Part shown: piece by piece, positions 18,466-27,542 of the stretch | How positions within the stretch are numbered: position 1 is the stretch's first letter | How the letters are laid out: each line of letters begins with the position of its first letter | Notes under the pieces: generated by a model | The model's database searches: none | Told to the model about the DNA's origin: nothing | The model's input: the letters and a program-made list of their open reading frames with translations, nothing else | Position numbers and translations under genes: made by a program | NCBI RefSeq assembly: GCF_022750545.1 | Contig: NZ_PUIC01000008.1 | Coordinates: 124,001-188,000 of the forward strand | Source: Caulobacter sp. CCUG 60055 | Lineage (GTDB): Bacteria > Pseudomonadota > Alphaproteobacteria > Caulobacterales > Caulobacteraceae | Reading direction: 5' to 3' | DNA: 64,000 nt

Positions 18466-19134
18466 ATGTTCCTGGAAATTCCGGATGTTCTGACGGCCGA
18501 CGAGATCGCGCGCCTGCGCGCCATCGCCGCGTCAGCGGTTTTCGTCGACGGCCGCGCGTCAAGCCCGCATTCCATGGTCAAGAACAACCTCCAGATCGAC
18601 CATGGCGGCGACGCCCACGGTGAGTCCTCGAGGATGCTGGCCGCCGCGCTCCAGCGCAGCGAACCGTTCAGAAATTTCGCCTTCCCACGGATCATGGCGC
18701 CGCCGATGTTGGCTCGCTATACGCCGGGCATGAGCTACGGCGCCCACGCCGACGCGGCCTTTATCCAGATCGGCGGCCGGTCCCTGAGGTCGGACATATC
18801 GTGCACGGTCTTCATCGCCTCGCCCGATAGCTATGAGGGCGGGGAACTGGCGGTGCGGCTCGGCGGGGCTTCAGTGGCCTTCAAGGGCGCCGCCGGTTCG
18901 GCGATCGTCTACCCGTCCACGACCTTACACGAGGTCAGGCCGGTCACCGCCGGCGAACGGTTGGTCGGGCTGACCTTTGTTGAAAGCCAGATCGCAGATC
19001 CGTTCAATCGGGAGCTGCTCTACGAACTGGACGAAGTCGCCGCCCTCGAAGGGCTCAATATGAGTTGGGAGAACCGCACGCGGTTCCAGTACGTCCGGAC
19101 CAATCTGCGCCGGATGTGGAGTGATGCAGGATGA
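18466..19134 (+). CDS. PiuC-type Fe(II)/2-oxoglutarate-dependent hydroxylase (PKHD type)
   Basis: 222 residues, the size of PiuC/YbiX PKHD-type hydroxylases, which use 2-oxoglutarate and Fe(II) to hydroxylate a substrate, often beside a TonB receptor. The iron ligands are His94 and Asp96 (YGAHADAAF) and His155 (TTLHEVRPV), with the 2-oxoglutarate-binding Arg165. The MLARYTPGMSYGAHADAAF and SYEGGELAV blocks match the family. The substrate is unknown. The gene overlaps the sulfotransferase start by four bases (ATGA), implying translational coupling. No ribosome binding site is obvious at 18466. Confidence 0.9.
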   Translation: MFLEIPDVLTADEIARLRAIAASAVFVDGRASSPHSMVKNNLQIDHGGDAHGESSRMLAAALQRSEPFRNFAFPRIMAPPMLARYTPGMSYGAHADAAFIQIGGRSLRSDISCTVFIASPDSYEGGELAVRLGGASVAFKGAAGSAIVYPSTTLHEVRPVTAGERLVGLTFVESQIADPFNRELLYELDEVAALEGLNMSWENRTRFQYVRTNLRRMWSDAG

Positions 19135-20780
19135 CCCAGAACGCCGCATCTTCGGCGGGCCACGCCAATCTCGTCGCCGAGGTCGAGGCGGCCATCGCGG
19201 CCAACGACATGACACGGGCCGTAGCCTTGGCCCAGGCCGGCCTGGCCGAGGGGATCGAGCATTCGATCCTCTTCAACCTCGCCGCCTATCAGCTGGAACT
19301 GGACGAGCGCTTCTCCGAGGCGCTGGACATGCTCGGCCGGGCGCTGCGGCTGAATCCGCGAGACGCCTTTGTCATCAACAGCATCGGCGTGTGCCACTCC
19401 AAGCTGGGAAGGCCCGAGGACGCTCTGGCTGCGTTCGAGGGCGCGCTGAGGATCAATCCGGATTTTCCTTACGCCCACAACGGGCGGGGACTGGCGCTGG
19501 CCACGCTGGGCGACCGCCCAGGCGCCCGTGCTGCGCACGAGCACGCCGCCGCCCTCGACCCCAACTTCGCCGAACCGCTCGGCGCTCTGGCGGCGATGGA
19601 CGTGGAGGACAAGGACTTGGTCAGCGCTCGCCGATACGCCGAGCGCGCCTTGAAGCTCGACGAGGAGCAGCCGGCCGCGGTTTTGGCCATGGCCGCCGTC
19701 GAGATGGAGGATGGCGACTTCGCGCCCGCCGAGGCGCGGCTGCGGCGCCTGCTGTCCGCCCGCGCCATGAGCCCGCTGCATCTGGCCTCCGCTCTCAACC
19801 TTCAGGCCGAGGCATTGGATGCGTTGGAGCGCTACGAGGAGGCGATGCGAGCCTACAAGGCGGCCAACGCCCAATTGCGCTCAGTTCACATGGTTCGGTT
19901 CCAGGAGACCGGTGCGGAGCTTGGCCTGGACCTTTGCCGCCGCATCATTGATGTCTTCCGGGATGCGCCCGCTGATGTCTGGCGCACGCGTCCGCAGCTG
20001 CCCCCGGCGTCGGGTGAAGCCCGTAAGCACGTGTTCCTGATCGGATTTCCGCGTTCGGGCACCACCCTTCTGGAGCAAGTTCTGGCCAGCCATCCGGACA
20101 TGGTCGCCCTGGAGGAGAAGGCCACGCTCGATTCCACCTTGCTCGATTTTTTCCATGGCGATCGCGGCGTCGAGGCCCTGGCCGAGCTGAGCGAGGCCGA
20201 GGCGTCCGAGCGGCGGGATGAATACTGGCGCCAGGTCCGCTCGCTCGGCGTTGAGCCGGCCGGCAAGATCTTCGTCGACAAGCAGCCGTTGTATACGGTT
20301 TACCTGCCTGCGGTGGCCAAGCTGTTCCCGGAAGCGAAAATCCTGTTCGCCCGCCGTGATCCGCGTGATGTGGTGGTCAGCTGTCTGCGTCGAAGATTCC
20401 GCGGCAACACGCTGGTCAGCGAATTCACCAATCTTGAGCGTGCGGCTCTGCTCTACGATGCGGTGATGATGCTGGCCGACATCTATCGCGAGAAGTTGAC
20501 GCTGGACATCTACATTCATCGTCACGAAAGCCTGGTCGAAGACTTCGACACTGAGGTCCAGGCGATCTGCGCCTTTATCGGCGTGCCGTGGAGCGAAGCG
20601 ATGCGTGATTTCGCTGAAACCGCCAAGCGGCGCGACGTGCGCACGCCGAGCGCCAAACAGGTGCGCCGCGGCCTTTATCGCGAAGGGATGGGGCAATGGC
20701 GCCGCTATGGCGACGAGGTCTCGGAGATTTTGCCGATTCTGGAGCCCTGGGTGGCCGCCTTCGGCTATCAGCGCTCTTAG
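19131..20780 (+). CDS. TPR-containing sulfotransferase
   Basis: 549 residues. Residues 10-250 are tetratricopeptide repeats (for example AFVINSIGVCHSKLGRPEDA and FPYAHNGRGLALATLGDRPG). Residues 300-545 are a PAPS-dependent sulfotransferase domain with the 5'-phosphosulfate loop GFPRSGTTLLE (305-315) and the 3'-phosphate motif FARRDPRDVVVS near residue 395. The TPR part resembles N-terminal protein-interaction modules of bacterial tyrosine-sulfotransferase-like proteins. The acceptor is unknown; tight coupling to the hydroxylase suggests both act on one substrate, perhaps a ligand or protein tied to the adjacent receptors. No signal peptide, so cytoplasmic. Confidence 0.9.
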   Translation: MTQNAASSAGHANLVAEVEAAIAANDMTRAVALAQAGLAEGIEHSILFNLAAYQLELDERFSEALDMLGRALRLNPRDAFVINSIGVCHSKLGRPEDALAAFEGALRINPDFPYAHNGRGLALATLGDRPGARAAHEHAAALDPNFAEPLGALAAMDVEDKDLVSARRYAERALKLDEEQPAAVLAMAAVEMEDGDFAPAEARLRRLLSARAMSPLHLASALNLQAEALDALERYEEAMRAYKAANAQLRSVHMVRFQETGAELGLDLCRRIIDVFRDAPADVWRTRPQLPPASGEARKHVFLIGFPRSGTTLLEQVLASHPDMVALEEKATLDSTLLDFFHGDRGVEALAELSEAEASERRDEYWRQVRSLGVEPAGKIFVDKQPLYTVYLPAVAKLFPEAKILFARRDPRDVVVSCLRRRFRGNTLVSEFTNLERAALLYDAVMMLADIYREKLTLDIYIHRHESLVEDFDTEVQAICAFIGVPWSEAMRDFAETAKRRDVRTPSAKQVRRGLYREGMGQWRRYGDEVSEILPILEPWVAAFGYQRS

Positions 20781-20822
20781 AGCGCCGGCAGGGGCGGATA
20801 TCCTGGCCTAATACGACGGCGC

Positions 20823-21365
20823 TTACTGGTCGCGATGCACCTTGATGGCCTGCTGGCCATCGACGTTCATCAGGAAGCTGCCGATCGAGCCCTTGCGGAT
20901 CACCACTTTGGAGCCGGCGTGCGGGTCGCGGTTCAGGTCGCCCGAAATCTGGCGCCAGATCGCGCCGTCTTCCAGCGTGAACACCCATTGGTCCTGCAGG
21001 GTTTTGCGCACGCCCTTCACCACGCCGGCCATGTTGTTGACTTCGTCCGGCTTCAGCCCGCGCTCTAGGAACGCCAGGCTGGGCAGCGGCAGGCCGAACG
21101 CCTGCCGGCGCGCCTCGTTGGCCTGGGCCCGGTCGACGACGATGATCTCTCCCTTGGATTCGGCTTGGCTCATGCTGGCCGCGGCGGCGTCGTAGCATTT
21201 GAGCCGGGCCTGATCGTCCTTCTCCTTCTGGCACGCCAGCACGGCGTCGAACGCGGCGGCGCGTTTGTTCGCGCCGGTCTCGGCGGCGAGGGCGGGAGCA
21301 CTTGCAAGAAGGGTGAGCAGGGTCAGGGCGCCGCCGGCGGCGACCGAAACGCGGGACGAATACAT
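20823..21365 (-). CDS. exported CYD-motif protein, paralog 2
   Basis: 180 residues, homologous over its length to the protein at 14404-14949. It has a signal peptide (MYSSRVSVAAGGALTLLTLL, ending ALAAE), then Cys and RLKCYDAAAASM, IVVDRAQANEARRQAFG, LPSLAFLERGLKP, and the C-terminal WVFTLEDGAIWRQ and SKVVIRKGSIGSFLMNVDG strands. Function unknown. Like paralog 1 it is divergent from a TonB receptor gene. It converges on the sulfotransferase gene. Confidence 0.8.
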   Translation of the reverse strand: MYSSRVSVAAGGALTLLTLLASAPALAAETGANKRAAAFDAVLACQKEKDDQARLKCYDAAAASMSQAESKGEIIVVDRAQANEARRQAFGLPLPSLAFLERGLKPDEVNNMAGVVKGVRKTLQDQWVFTLEDGAIWRQISGDLNRDPHAGSKVVIRKGSIGSFLMNVDGQQAIKVHRDQ

Positions 21366-21679
21366 CGAGCCTCCGACGGACCTTTATCGCGCTCGATAAG
21401 ACGTTTTCCCACCCCGCGCCGCAACCGATTCTTGCATCTGGGCGAACTGACGCTTCCGACGCCCGCAGGGCTCAAGGGCGCCGCCGGGCCGGTGAAGAAT
21501 GGCGGAGTGTGGCCAAGATGCGACATAAATGCGGATGTTTGACGCGCAATCGTAATCTGGATTGACCAGAAACGTTAGTCGTTCTTACCGTCAGTGTAAT
21601 CGGGTGACCGGGACATTGAGTTTCAGGTTGCGCACGCCGGGGGCAAAATCGGCGTGTCTTCCTGCTCGGAGGGACGTCT
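21366..21679 (+). promoter_or_regulatory. non-coding divergent region and leader of TonB receptor 2
   Basis: 314 bp without a credible gene, between CYD paralog 2 and receptor 2. A palindrome sits close to the paralog start (21384-21399). Positions 21520-21610 are less GC-rich and probably contain the receptor promoter, including a TTTGACGCG element near 21538. The region ends with GGAGG at 21668-21672 ahead of TTG 21680. No riboswitch motif was recognised. Confidence 0.5.
21384..21399. promoter_or_regulatory. palindrome upstream of CYD paralog 2
   Basis: Perfect inverted repeat TTATCG-CGCT-CGATAA, 19 bp upstream of the paralog 2 start codon on the minus strand. It may be an operator. No equivalent was found before paralog 1. 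Confidence 0.4.
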
Positions 21680-24676
21680 TTGACAATACAATCTACGCGA
21701 GGGCGCCTTTTGGCGTCGACGATGATCTGCGGCCTATTTGTCGCAGTGGCGGGCGCCGCCGAGGCTCAGACCGCCGCGGAGCAGCCGAGCCAGGTTTCCG
21801 AAATCGTGGTCACCGGCTCGCGCATCGCCCGTCCCAACCTGGATGCGCCGACCCCGGTGTCGGTGGTGGACGCCAAGGCGATCGCCAACACCGGCGACGC
21901 CAACATCGGCAACATCATCCGCCAGCTGCCCGCCGCCGGCGTGTCGGGCATCACGCCGACCAATTCCGGCTTCGGCGTCAACGAGAACGGCATCACCACC
22001 GTCAATCTGCGCAACCTTGGCGACTCGCGGACCCTGGTGCTGGTCAACGGCCGCCGCTTCGTGCCCGGCGTGCCTGGCACCAACATCGTCGACTTCAACG
22101 ACATTTCGCCCGAGATGATCGACCGCATCGACGTGGTCACCGGCGGCGCTTCTTCGGTCTACGGCTCTGACGCCCTGGCCGGCGTAGTCAACATCATCAC
22201 CAAGAAGAACTTCGAGGGCCTGGTCATCAACGGCCAGTACGGCATCTCCGAGCGCGGGGACGACGAGCGCGGCAAGATCGCCGTCACCGCCGGCACCCAT
22301 TTCGCCGAGGACCGCGGCAGCGCCATGTTCTCGGTCAGCTACGACAAGATCGGATCCATCTACGGCCGCGACCGCTGCGACGAGGACATGTGCATCGACG
22401 GCAGCAACGGCGACGACGGCACCGGCACCAACAACAGCTACCGCTCGACGATCTCGCCGTTCTACTCGACCACGCCGCCTCAGGGCGCGATCCTGGTCGG
22501 CCGTCCCGGCGCCTCCAACGCCACCTATTCTTACCAGCCGGACGGCAGCATCCTGCCGTTCAGCCAGGCCCGTGACGGGTTCAACCGCAGCGCCTACCGC
22601 ATTCTGCAGGTTCCATCGAAACGTGAGACCTTCAACGCCCAGATCAACTACGAGCTGACCCCCTGGGCCAAGCTGTTCACCGAGGCGACGATCGTCCACA
22701 ACGAGCTGCACTCGACCATCGAGCCCACGCCGCTCGCCAGCAGCCAGCTCTACTACGATCCCGCCACCAAGATCGGGCAGAGCCCGTTCTGTCAGGCCGC
22801 GGTCGGTTGCCAGTACGGCATTCCGCTGACCAGCGCCTCGGTGCCCGACGCGGTCAAGCAGCTGGTTAGGGCGGCCAACTCCGGCGTGCCGGATTCAAGT
22901 CTGGTGGTCGGCTTCCGCCGCCGCCTGACCGAGATCGGCGCTCGCGGCAACGACATCGACCGCACCACCTTCCGGGTGGTCACCGGCGTCAGCGGCGATC
23001 TGACCTCGCGCATCAGCTACGAGGTCAGCTTCAACTACGGCCGCACCCACGACTTCGAGCTGACCAACGGCGACGTCAACATCAACAACTTCCGCAACGC
23101 AGTCGACACCGTCGACCTGGGCGGCGGCAACATCGTCTGCCGTGACCCCAACGCCCGCGCCAAGGGTTGCGTGCCGCTCAACGTGTTCGGCGCCGGTTCG
23201 ATCAGCCCGGCGGCCGCCAACTACGTCCGCTCGGCCTCCAGCCGCGACTCGCAGCTGGAAGAGTTCGTGATCAACGGCTTCGTCAACGCCAAGCTGTGGG
23301 ATCTGCCGGCCGGCACCGTCAACGCCGTGTTCGGTTCGGAATACCGCGAGGAGCGCTCTCAGGACGAGCCCGATCCGCTGACCCAGTCCGGGGGCACCTC
23401 GGGCAACGCGACCCCCGCCACCAACGGCAAGTTCAAGGTCTCGGAAATCTTCGCCGAGCTGCGGGTGCCGCTGCTGGCCGATCTGCCCTATGTCAAATCC
23501 CTGGACCTCAACCTCTCGGGCCGGTTCTCGGACTATTCGACGGTCAGCAGCACCACCGCCTGGGCGGCGTCCCTGGAATACCAGCCGGTCAGCTGGCTGA
23601 AGTTCCGCACGCAGTACTCGCGCGCCGTCCGCGCGCCGGACATCGGCGAACTCTACTCGCCGGCGGTGCAGAACTTCCCGTCGGTCAAGGACCCCTGCGA
23701 AGGCGTCACCGCCGCCTCGTCCGGGGCCCTGGTCAACGGCGGCATCGCCGCCAACTGCCTGGCCGATCCGGCGGTGCTGGCCCGCGTTCAGCGCGACGGC
23801 ATCTACACCCAGACCCAGACCGAGAAGCAGGGCGTCACCGGCTTCGACGGCGGCGCGGCCACCCTGCGGCCGGAAACCGCCAAGACCTGGACGGTCGGCC
23901 TGCTGTTCAATCCGCGCTGGTACAAGTGGACCGAACCGTTCTCGCTGTCGGTCGACTACTTCAACATCGACATCGACAACGTCATCGACGCCCTGCTCGA
24001 ACAGACTTCGCTCGACCACTGCTACGGCGCGGCCGCCACCTCGTTCCAGCCGGGCTCGGTCTTCTGTTCGAACGTCCAGCGCATCGCCAGCGGTCCGGAC
24101 GTCGGCGCGCTCTACGCCGTCAACCGTACTAACGCCAACCTTGCGCGCCGGCAGACGGCCGGGGTCGACGTGCAGGCCAGCTACAACCTGGCCCTGAACG
24201 ATCTGCCCTATCTGTCGAGCAGCAGCTGGCAACTCGGCAGCCTGCTGAACAGCCTAGTCTACACCTATCTCGACAAGTTCGACCTGACGCCGTTCCAGGG
24301 CGCGGGCCACGACGACATCATCCACGACGCGGGCACGGTGATGTATGCCCGCAGCAAGTGGCAGCTGAACACGGTCTATACCAACCGGGCGTTCCAATGG
24401 AGCGTGCAGACCAACTACATCGGCCGCAGCAAGCTGTACTTCAACGACAGCCCCAACCCGGTGGTCGGCGGTCGGGTGTTCGTCAACACCCAGCTCCGCT
24501 ACAACATCACCGACAGCATCACCGGCTTCTTCGGCGTCGACAACCTGTTCGACAAGTATGTCCGCTTCGGCGGCACCAACGGCGACACCGGCCAGGCGAC
24601 CGGCTGGACCACCTATCCCGACGTCTACGACGGCATCGGCCGCCGCTACTATACGGGCCTTCGACTGCGCTTCTGA
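21680..24676 (+). CDS. TonB-dependent receptor 2 (TTG start)
   Basis: 998-residue outer-membrane receptor of the same broad type as receptor 1. The signal peptide (LLASTMICGLFVAVAGAAEA) precedes SEIVVTGSRIARPN. The plug shows VNLRNLGDSRTLVLVNGRR and VYGSDALAGVVNIITKK; the barrel ends YYTGLRLRF with a terminal Phe. It has several Cys pairs in loop regions (CDEDMC, CQAAVGC). The TTG start is supported by GGAGG at 21668-21672. A terminator follows. The substrate is not deducible; shared features with receptor 1 suggest related ligands. Confidence 0.95.
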   Translation: MTIQSTRGRLLASTMICGLFVAVAGAAEAQTAAEQPSQVSEIVVTGSRIARPNLDAPTPVSVVDAKAIANTGDANIGNIIRQLPAAGVSGITPTNSGFGVNENGITTVNLRNLGDSRTLVLVNGRRFVPGVPGTNIVDFNDISPEMIDRIDVVTGGASSVYGSDALAGVVNIITKKNFEGLVINGQYGISERGDDERGKIAVTAGTHFAEDRGSAMFSVSYDKIGSIYGRDRCDEDMCIDGSNGDDGTGTNNSYRSTISPFYSTTPPQGAILVGRPGASNATYSYQPDGSILPFSQARDGFNRSAYRILQVPSKRETFNAQINYELTPWAKLFTEATIVHNELHSTIEPTPLASSQLYYDPATKIGQSPFCQAAVGCQYGIPLTSASVPDAVKQLVRAANSGVPDSSLVVGFRRRLTEIGARGNDIDRTTFRVVTGVSGDLTSRISYEVSFNYGRTHDFELTNGDVNINNFRNAVDTVDLGGGNIVCRDPNARAKGCVPLNVFGAGSISPAAANYVRSASSRDSQLEEFVINGFVNAKLWDLPAGTVNAVFGSEYREERSQDEPDPLTQSGGTSGNATPATNGKFKVSEIFAELRVPLLADLPYVKSLDLNLSGRFSDYSTVSSTTAWAASLEYQPVSWLKFRTQYSRAVRAPDIGELYSPAVQNFPSVKDPCEGVTAASSGALVNGGIAANCLADPAVLARVQRDGIYTQTQTEKQGVTGFDGGAATLRPETAKTWTVGLLFNPRWYKWTEPFSLSVDYFNIDIDNVIDALLEQTSLDHCYGAAATSFQPGSVFCSNVQRIASGPDVGALYAVNRTNANLARRQTAGVDVQASYNLALNDLPYLSSSSWQLGSLLNSLVYTYLDKFDLTPFQGAGHDDIIHDAGTVMYARSKWQLNTVYTNRAFQWSVQTNYIGRSKLYFNDSPNPVVGGRVFVNTQLRYNITDSITGFFGVDNLFDKYVRFGGTNGDTGQATGWTTYPDVYDGIGRRYYTGLRLRF

Positions 24677-24700
24677 TCCGTCGGCGCGGTTCCAAGATCG

Positions 24701-24735
24701 GCGGCGAGGACTCCGGTCCTCGCCGCTTCTTGCTT
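24701..24735 (+). terminator. terminator after TonB receptor 2
   Basis: Perfect 11-bp stem GCGGCGAGGAC/GTCCTCGCCGC (24701-24711 with 24716-24726), 4-nt loop TCCG, and a T-rich tail TTCTTGCTT. Confidence 0.85.
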
Positions 24736-24835
24736 GTGGAAGACTGCAGGATCGGCGCTCGGCGGTAGGTATAGTTTAATTGGACAACCACTCTTGCTTG
24801 CGGGAAAAGGGCCGCGTCCATGAGGAGATGGCCCA

Positions 24836-25132
24836 GTGATCAGGCAGATGTTGTTCGGTGCGGCGTTGGTTGTCGCGCTTTCGTCGTCCTTCGTATCTGT
24901 TCAGGCGGGAACGCCCGAGCCCGCGCCTTCGGCTCCCGCGGTCGCCCCGGGTGGCAACACCAAGGGACACAAGGACCCCAACGAGAAGATCTGCGTCTCC
25001 AAAGCTGAAACCGGCAGCCGGCTGGGCGGCGCCAAGGTCTGCATGACGCGGCAGCAGTGGGATGAGCAGCGGATGGAGAACCGCCGGAACCTCGAACAGA
25101 ACCAGTCGGTGGGGTTGAAGGCGGGCACTTGA
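24836..25132 (+). CDS. small secreted protein with two conserved cysteines
   Basis: 98 residues from a GTG with GAGGAG nearby upstream. Signal peptide MIRQMLFGAALVVALSSSF, cleaved near VQAG, then a Pro/Ala linker. The mature core is KICVSKAETGSRLGGAKVCMTRQQWDEQR, in which two Cys flank a GSRLGG turn. Short periplasmic proteins with this C...GSR...C...W pattern are common in Caulobacterales and sphingomonads but have no known function. It has its own GTG start and follows a terminator, so it is probably a separate transcript. Confidence 0.8.
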   Translation: MIRQMLFGAALVVALSSSFVSVQAGTPEPAPSAPAVAPGGNTKGHKDPNEKICVSKAETGSRLGGAKVCMTRQQWDEQRMENRRNLEQNQSVGLKAGT

Positions 25133-25164
25133 CGCCTTCCGGCTTCAGCATCCCTTGAAAGCGA

Positions 25165-25200
25165 AACGCCCGCCGGTCGAACCGGCGGGCGTTCTCTTTT
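25165..25200. terminator. hairpin terminator between convergent genes
   Basis: 13-bp perfect stem AACGCCCGCCGGT/ACCGGCGGGCGTT (25165-25177 with 25181-25193), 3-nt loop, plus-strand tail CTCTTTT. It can serve the small secreted protein gene and perhaps the convergent sppA. Confidence 0.8.
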
Positions 25201-25220
25201 CTGGTCGCCTGTCGGCCGGC

Positions 25221-27008
25221 TTACCGCACCGGCGTCGGGGCCAGCACCAGCGCGCCCTTGTCGCGCAGGCGGGCCTGGGCGATCTGATCCATCGCCGCCT
25301 GGGCGTTGGGATCGCCGAGCAGCCAGCCGGCCGCCGCCAGCGTGCGGATCGAGGTGGCGCTGACGCCGAAGGCCCGCTTGAAGGCGTCGAAGGGCGAGCG
25401 GGCGCCCGGCAGGGTCTTGAGGCGGACTTCCTTGCCGGAGAGGCCGGCCAGGGCCTTGGCCTTGTCGACCGCCTGATAGAAGCCCCCGATCTCGTCGACC
25501 AGGCCGAGCGGCTTGGCCTGGGCGCCGGTCCACACGCGGCCCTTGGCGATCTCGCGCACCCGCTCGGGGGGCAGCTTGCGGCCCTCGGCCACGCGGGTGA
25601 TGAACCCGTCGTAGATCTTGTCGATCTGGCCGGCGAAGGCCGCGCGCTGGGTGGAGGTGAAGCCGTCGCCCATGCGGTAAGCGCCCGCATACTCGCCGCC
25701 GACGCTGAGGCCGTGCACGTCGACGCCGAAGCGCGACAACGCCTCGCCGACCGCGAACTTGCCGCCGAACACGCCGATGGAGCCGGTGAGGGTGGTGGGC
25801 TCGGCGACGATGGACGAGGCTTCGGACGATATCCAATAGCCGCCGGAAGCCGCATAGGTGCCCATCGACACCACCACCGGCTTGCCGGCCGCCTTGGCGG
25901 CGCGCACGGCCGCCAGGATCTGCTCGGACGCGGTGTCCGACCCGCCCGGCGAGGAGACGCGGAAGACGATCGCCTTGACGTCCTTGTCCTCGGCCGCGTC
26001 GTAGAGCGCCTTGGAGATGTCGTCGGAATAGATGGTCTGGCCATCGCCGAACGGACTGCCGTTCTGGGCGGAGCCGGTGATGATCGGCCCCTCGGCGTTG
26101 ACCACGGCGATCACCGGCTTGCCGGCCCCGCTGACCGCCTCGACCGCCTTGGCCGCCGCGACATAGTCGTCGAAATCCACCAGCTTGCCGCTGGTCCCGG
26201 CGCGCTTCAGCGCCTCGGTCTGCACGTCCTTGACCTGGCCGACCTTGTCGATCAGCCCCTTGGCCAGGGCGTCGCGGGCGTCGTAGGGGCCGGCCTCCAG
26301 GGCCGCGCGCAGGGCCGCCGGCTCCTTCTTGCGGTCGGCGGCGGCGAAGCCGAGGGCCGATTCGTAAACCGAGGTCATCCACGACAGCGTCGATTCGCGG
26401 TGGGCCGGGGTGTAGTCGGAATAGAGGTAGGGATTGACGGCGTTCTTGTACTCGTAGCGCTGCTCGTACTCGGCCTTGACCCCGTACTTGTCGAAGAAGC
26501 GCTTGAAGAACAGCTCCTCGGAGGCGACGCCGACCGCTTGGAACGGCGCGTTGGGCTGCATCCAGAACTCGTCCGCCGAAGCGCCGAGCATGTAGGTCGA
26601 GGTGACGATCCCGACGGGATAGAGCCCCTGGCTGTGAGTGAAGACCGGCTTGCCGGCGGCGCGGAAGCGCTTCACCGCCAGGCGGATTTCGTCGGCCGCC
26701 GCCGGGGCCACGCCGGTTTCCGGCAGGCGGATCAGCACGGCCTTGACCTTGTCGTCCTTCTCGGCGCGGCGCAGGCCGTCGACGATCGACATCACCGACC
26801 GGGACTGCTTGCTGAAGGCGGCGAAGGGGCTCTGCGGGTCCTGGTCGGTCAGGCCGCCGCGCAGGTCCAGCGACAGCACCGCGTTGGACGGGACCGCCGC
26901 CGGCTTGGCGGCGCCCGCGGCCATGGTGATGAGGACGAACGGCACCCCGACGAAGAACAAGAGGAGGCCGACGAACACGCCGGCCATCGTCAACAGGAAT
27001 TGCTTCAT
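25221..27008 (-). CDS. sppA: signal peptide peptidase SppA, 67K type
   Basis: Inner-membrane serine protease that degrades cleaved signal peptides. 595 residues with two SppA domains, like E. coli SppA. An N-terminal membrane helix ([20 protein letters not shown]) anchors it. The catalytic Lys188 (YEYKNAVNP) and Ser388 (TYAASGGYW) are 200 residues apart, the same spacing as Lys209 and Ser409 of the E. coli enzyme. [14 protein letters not shown] and [12 protein letters not shown] are further family motifs. ATG 27008 was chosen because the membrane anchor begins there. Confidence 0.95.
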   Translation of the reverse strand: MKQFLLTMAGVFVGLLLFFVGVPFVLITMAAGAAKPAAVPSNAVLSLDLRGGLTDQDPQSPFAAFSKQSRSVMSIVDGLRRAEKDDKVKAVLIRLPETGVAPAAADEIRLAVKRFRAAGKPVFTHSQGLYPVGIVTSTYMLGASADEFWMQPNAPFQAVGVASEELFFKRFFDKYGVKAEYEQRYEYKNAVNPYLYSDYTPAHRESTLSWMTSVYESALGFAAADRKKEPAALRAALEAGPYDARDALAKGLIDKVGQVKDVQTEALKRAGTSGKLVDFDDYVAAAKAVEAVSGAGKPVIAVVNAEGPIITGSAQNGSPFGDGQTIYSDDISKALYDAAEDKDVKAIVFRVSSPGGSDTASEQILAAVRAAKAAGKPVVVSMGTYAASGGYWISSEASSIVAEPTTLTGSIGVFGGKFAVGEALSRFGVDVHGLSVGGEYAGAYRMGDGFTSTQRAAFAGQIDKIYDGFITRVAEGRKLPPERVREIAKGRVWTGAQAKPLGLVDEIGGFYQAVDKAKALAGLSGKEVRLKTLPGARSPFDAFKRAFGVSATSIRTLAAAGWLLGDPNAQAAMDQIAQARLRDKGALVLAPTPVR

Positions 27009-27139
27009 GGATTCAGTCCGCCCCAGGGGTTGCGACCGCCAACCTAAACATGCCGCCGTTGCGGTCAAATGAAGAGAAAGTCAGCAATCCCGCAGTTTTG
27101 CGCCAAGGGGCGCCAGGGCGGGCGGGGCGGGAAATGTGA

Positions 27140-27216
27140 TGGTCGGAGTAGCAGGATTTGAACCTGCGACCCCCGCCTCCCGAAGACGGTGCTCTACCAG
27201 ACTGAGCTATACTCCG
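27140..27216 (-). tRNA. tRNA-Pro (anticodon CGG)
   Basis: Read on the minus strand: acceptor stem CGGAGTA pairs with TACTCCG, D-arm TAGCTCAGTCTGGTAGAGCA, anticodon loop TTCGGGA giving anticodon CGG, T-arm GCAGGTTCAAATCCTGC. Discriminator A and an encoded CCA (27140-27142). Confidence 0.96.
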
Positions 27217-27412
27217 ACGTGAGGGCGGCCTTATAGAGGAGGGGCCTTTGCGCCGCAAGCGGCCTTGTGAGGGATTTCCACAGCCGGTTTTGGGGGCGCG
27301 AAATCCTCGTCATGGGGCTGTTGCAATGCCGGGGGGGTTGGGTTATCTCCACCGCCTCGCGAACACGCGGCCGCTTCGTCCTCGCCGACAAAGCCTCGCC
27401 GGCGCGGTCCGC

Positions 27413-27486
27413 TGGGGAATGGTGTAATGGTAACACAGCGGTTTTTGGTACCGTTATTCTAGGTTCGAGTCCTAGTTCCCCAGCCA
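27413..27486 (+). tRNA. tRNA-Gln (anticodon TTG)
   Basis: Acceptor stem TGGGGAA pairs with TTCCCCA, D-arm TGGTGTAATGGTAACACA, anticodon loop TTTTGGT giving anticodon TTG, T-arm CTAGGTTCGAGTCCTAG. Discriminator G and an encoded CCA (27484-27486). Confidence 0.96.
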
Positions 27487-27542
27487 TCGCTCGCTAGTCG
27501 CCGCTCGCTTTTTGCAGAAGAACGAGCGAACACTTCCAGCAC

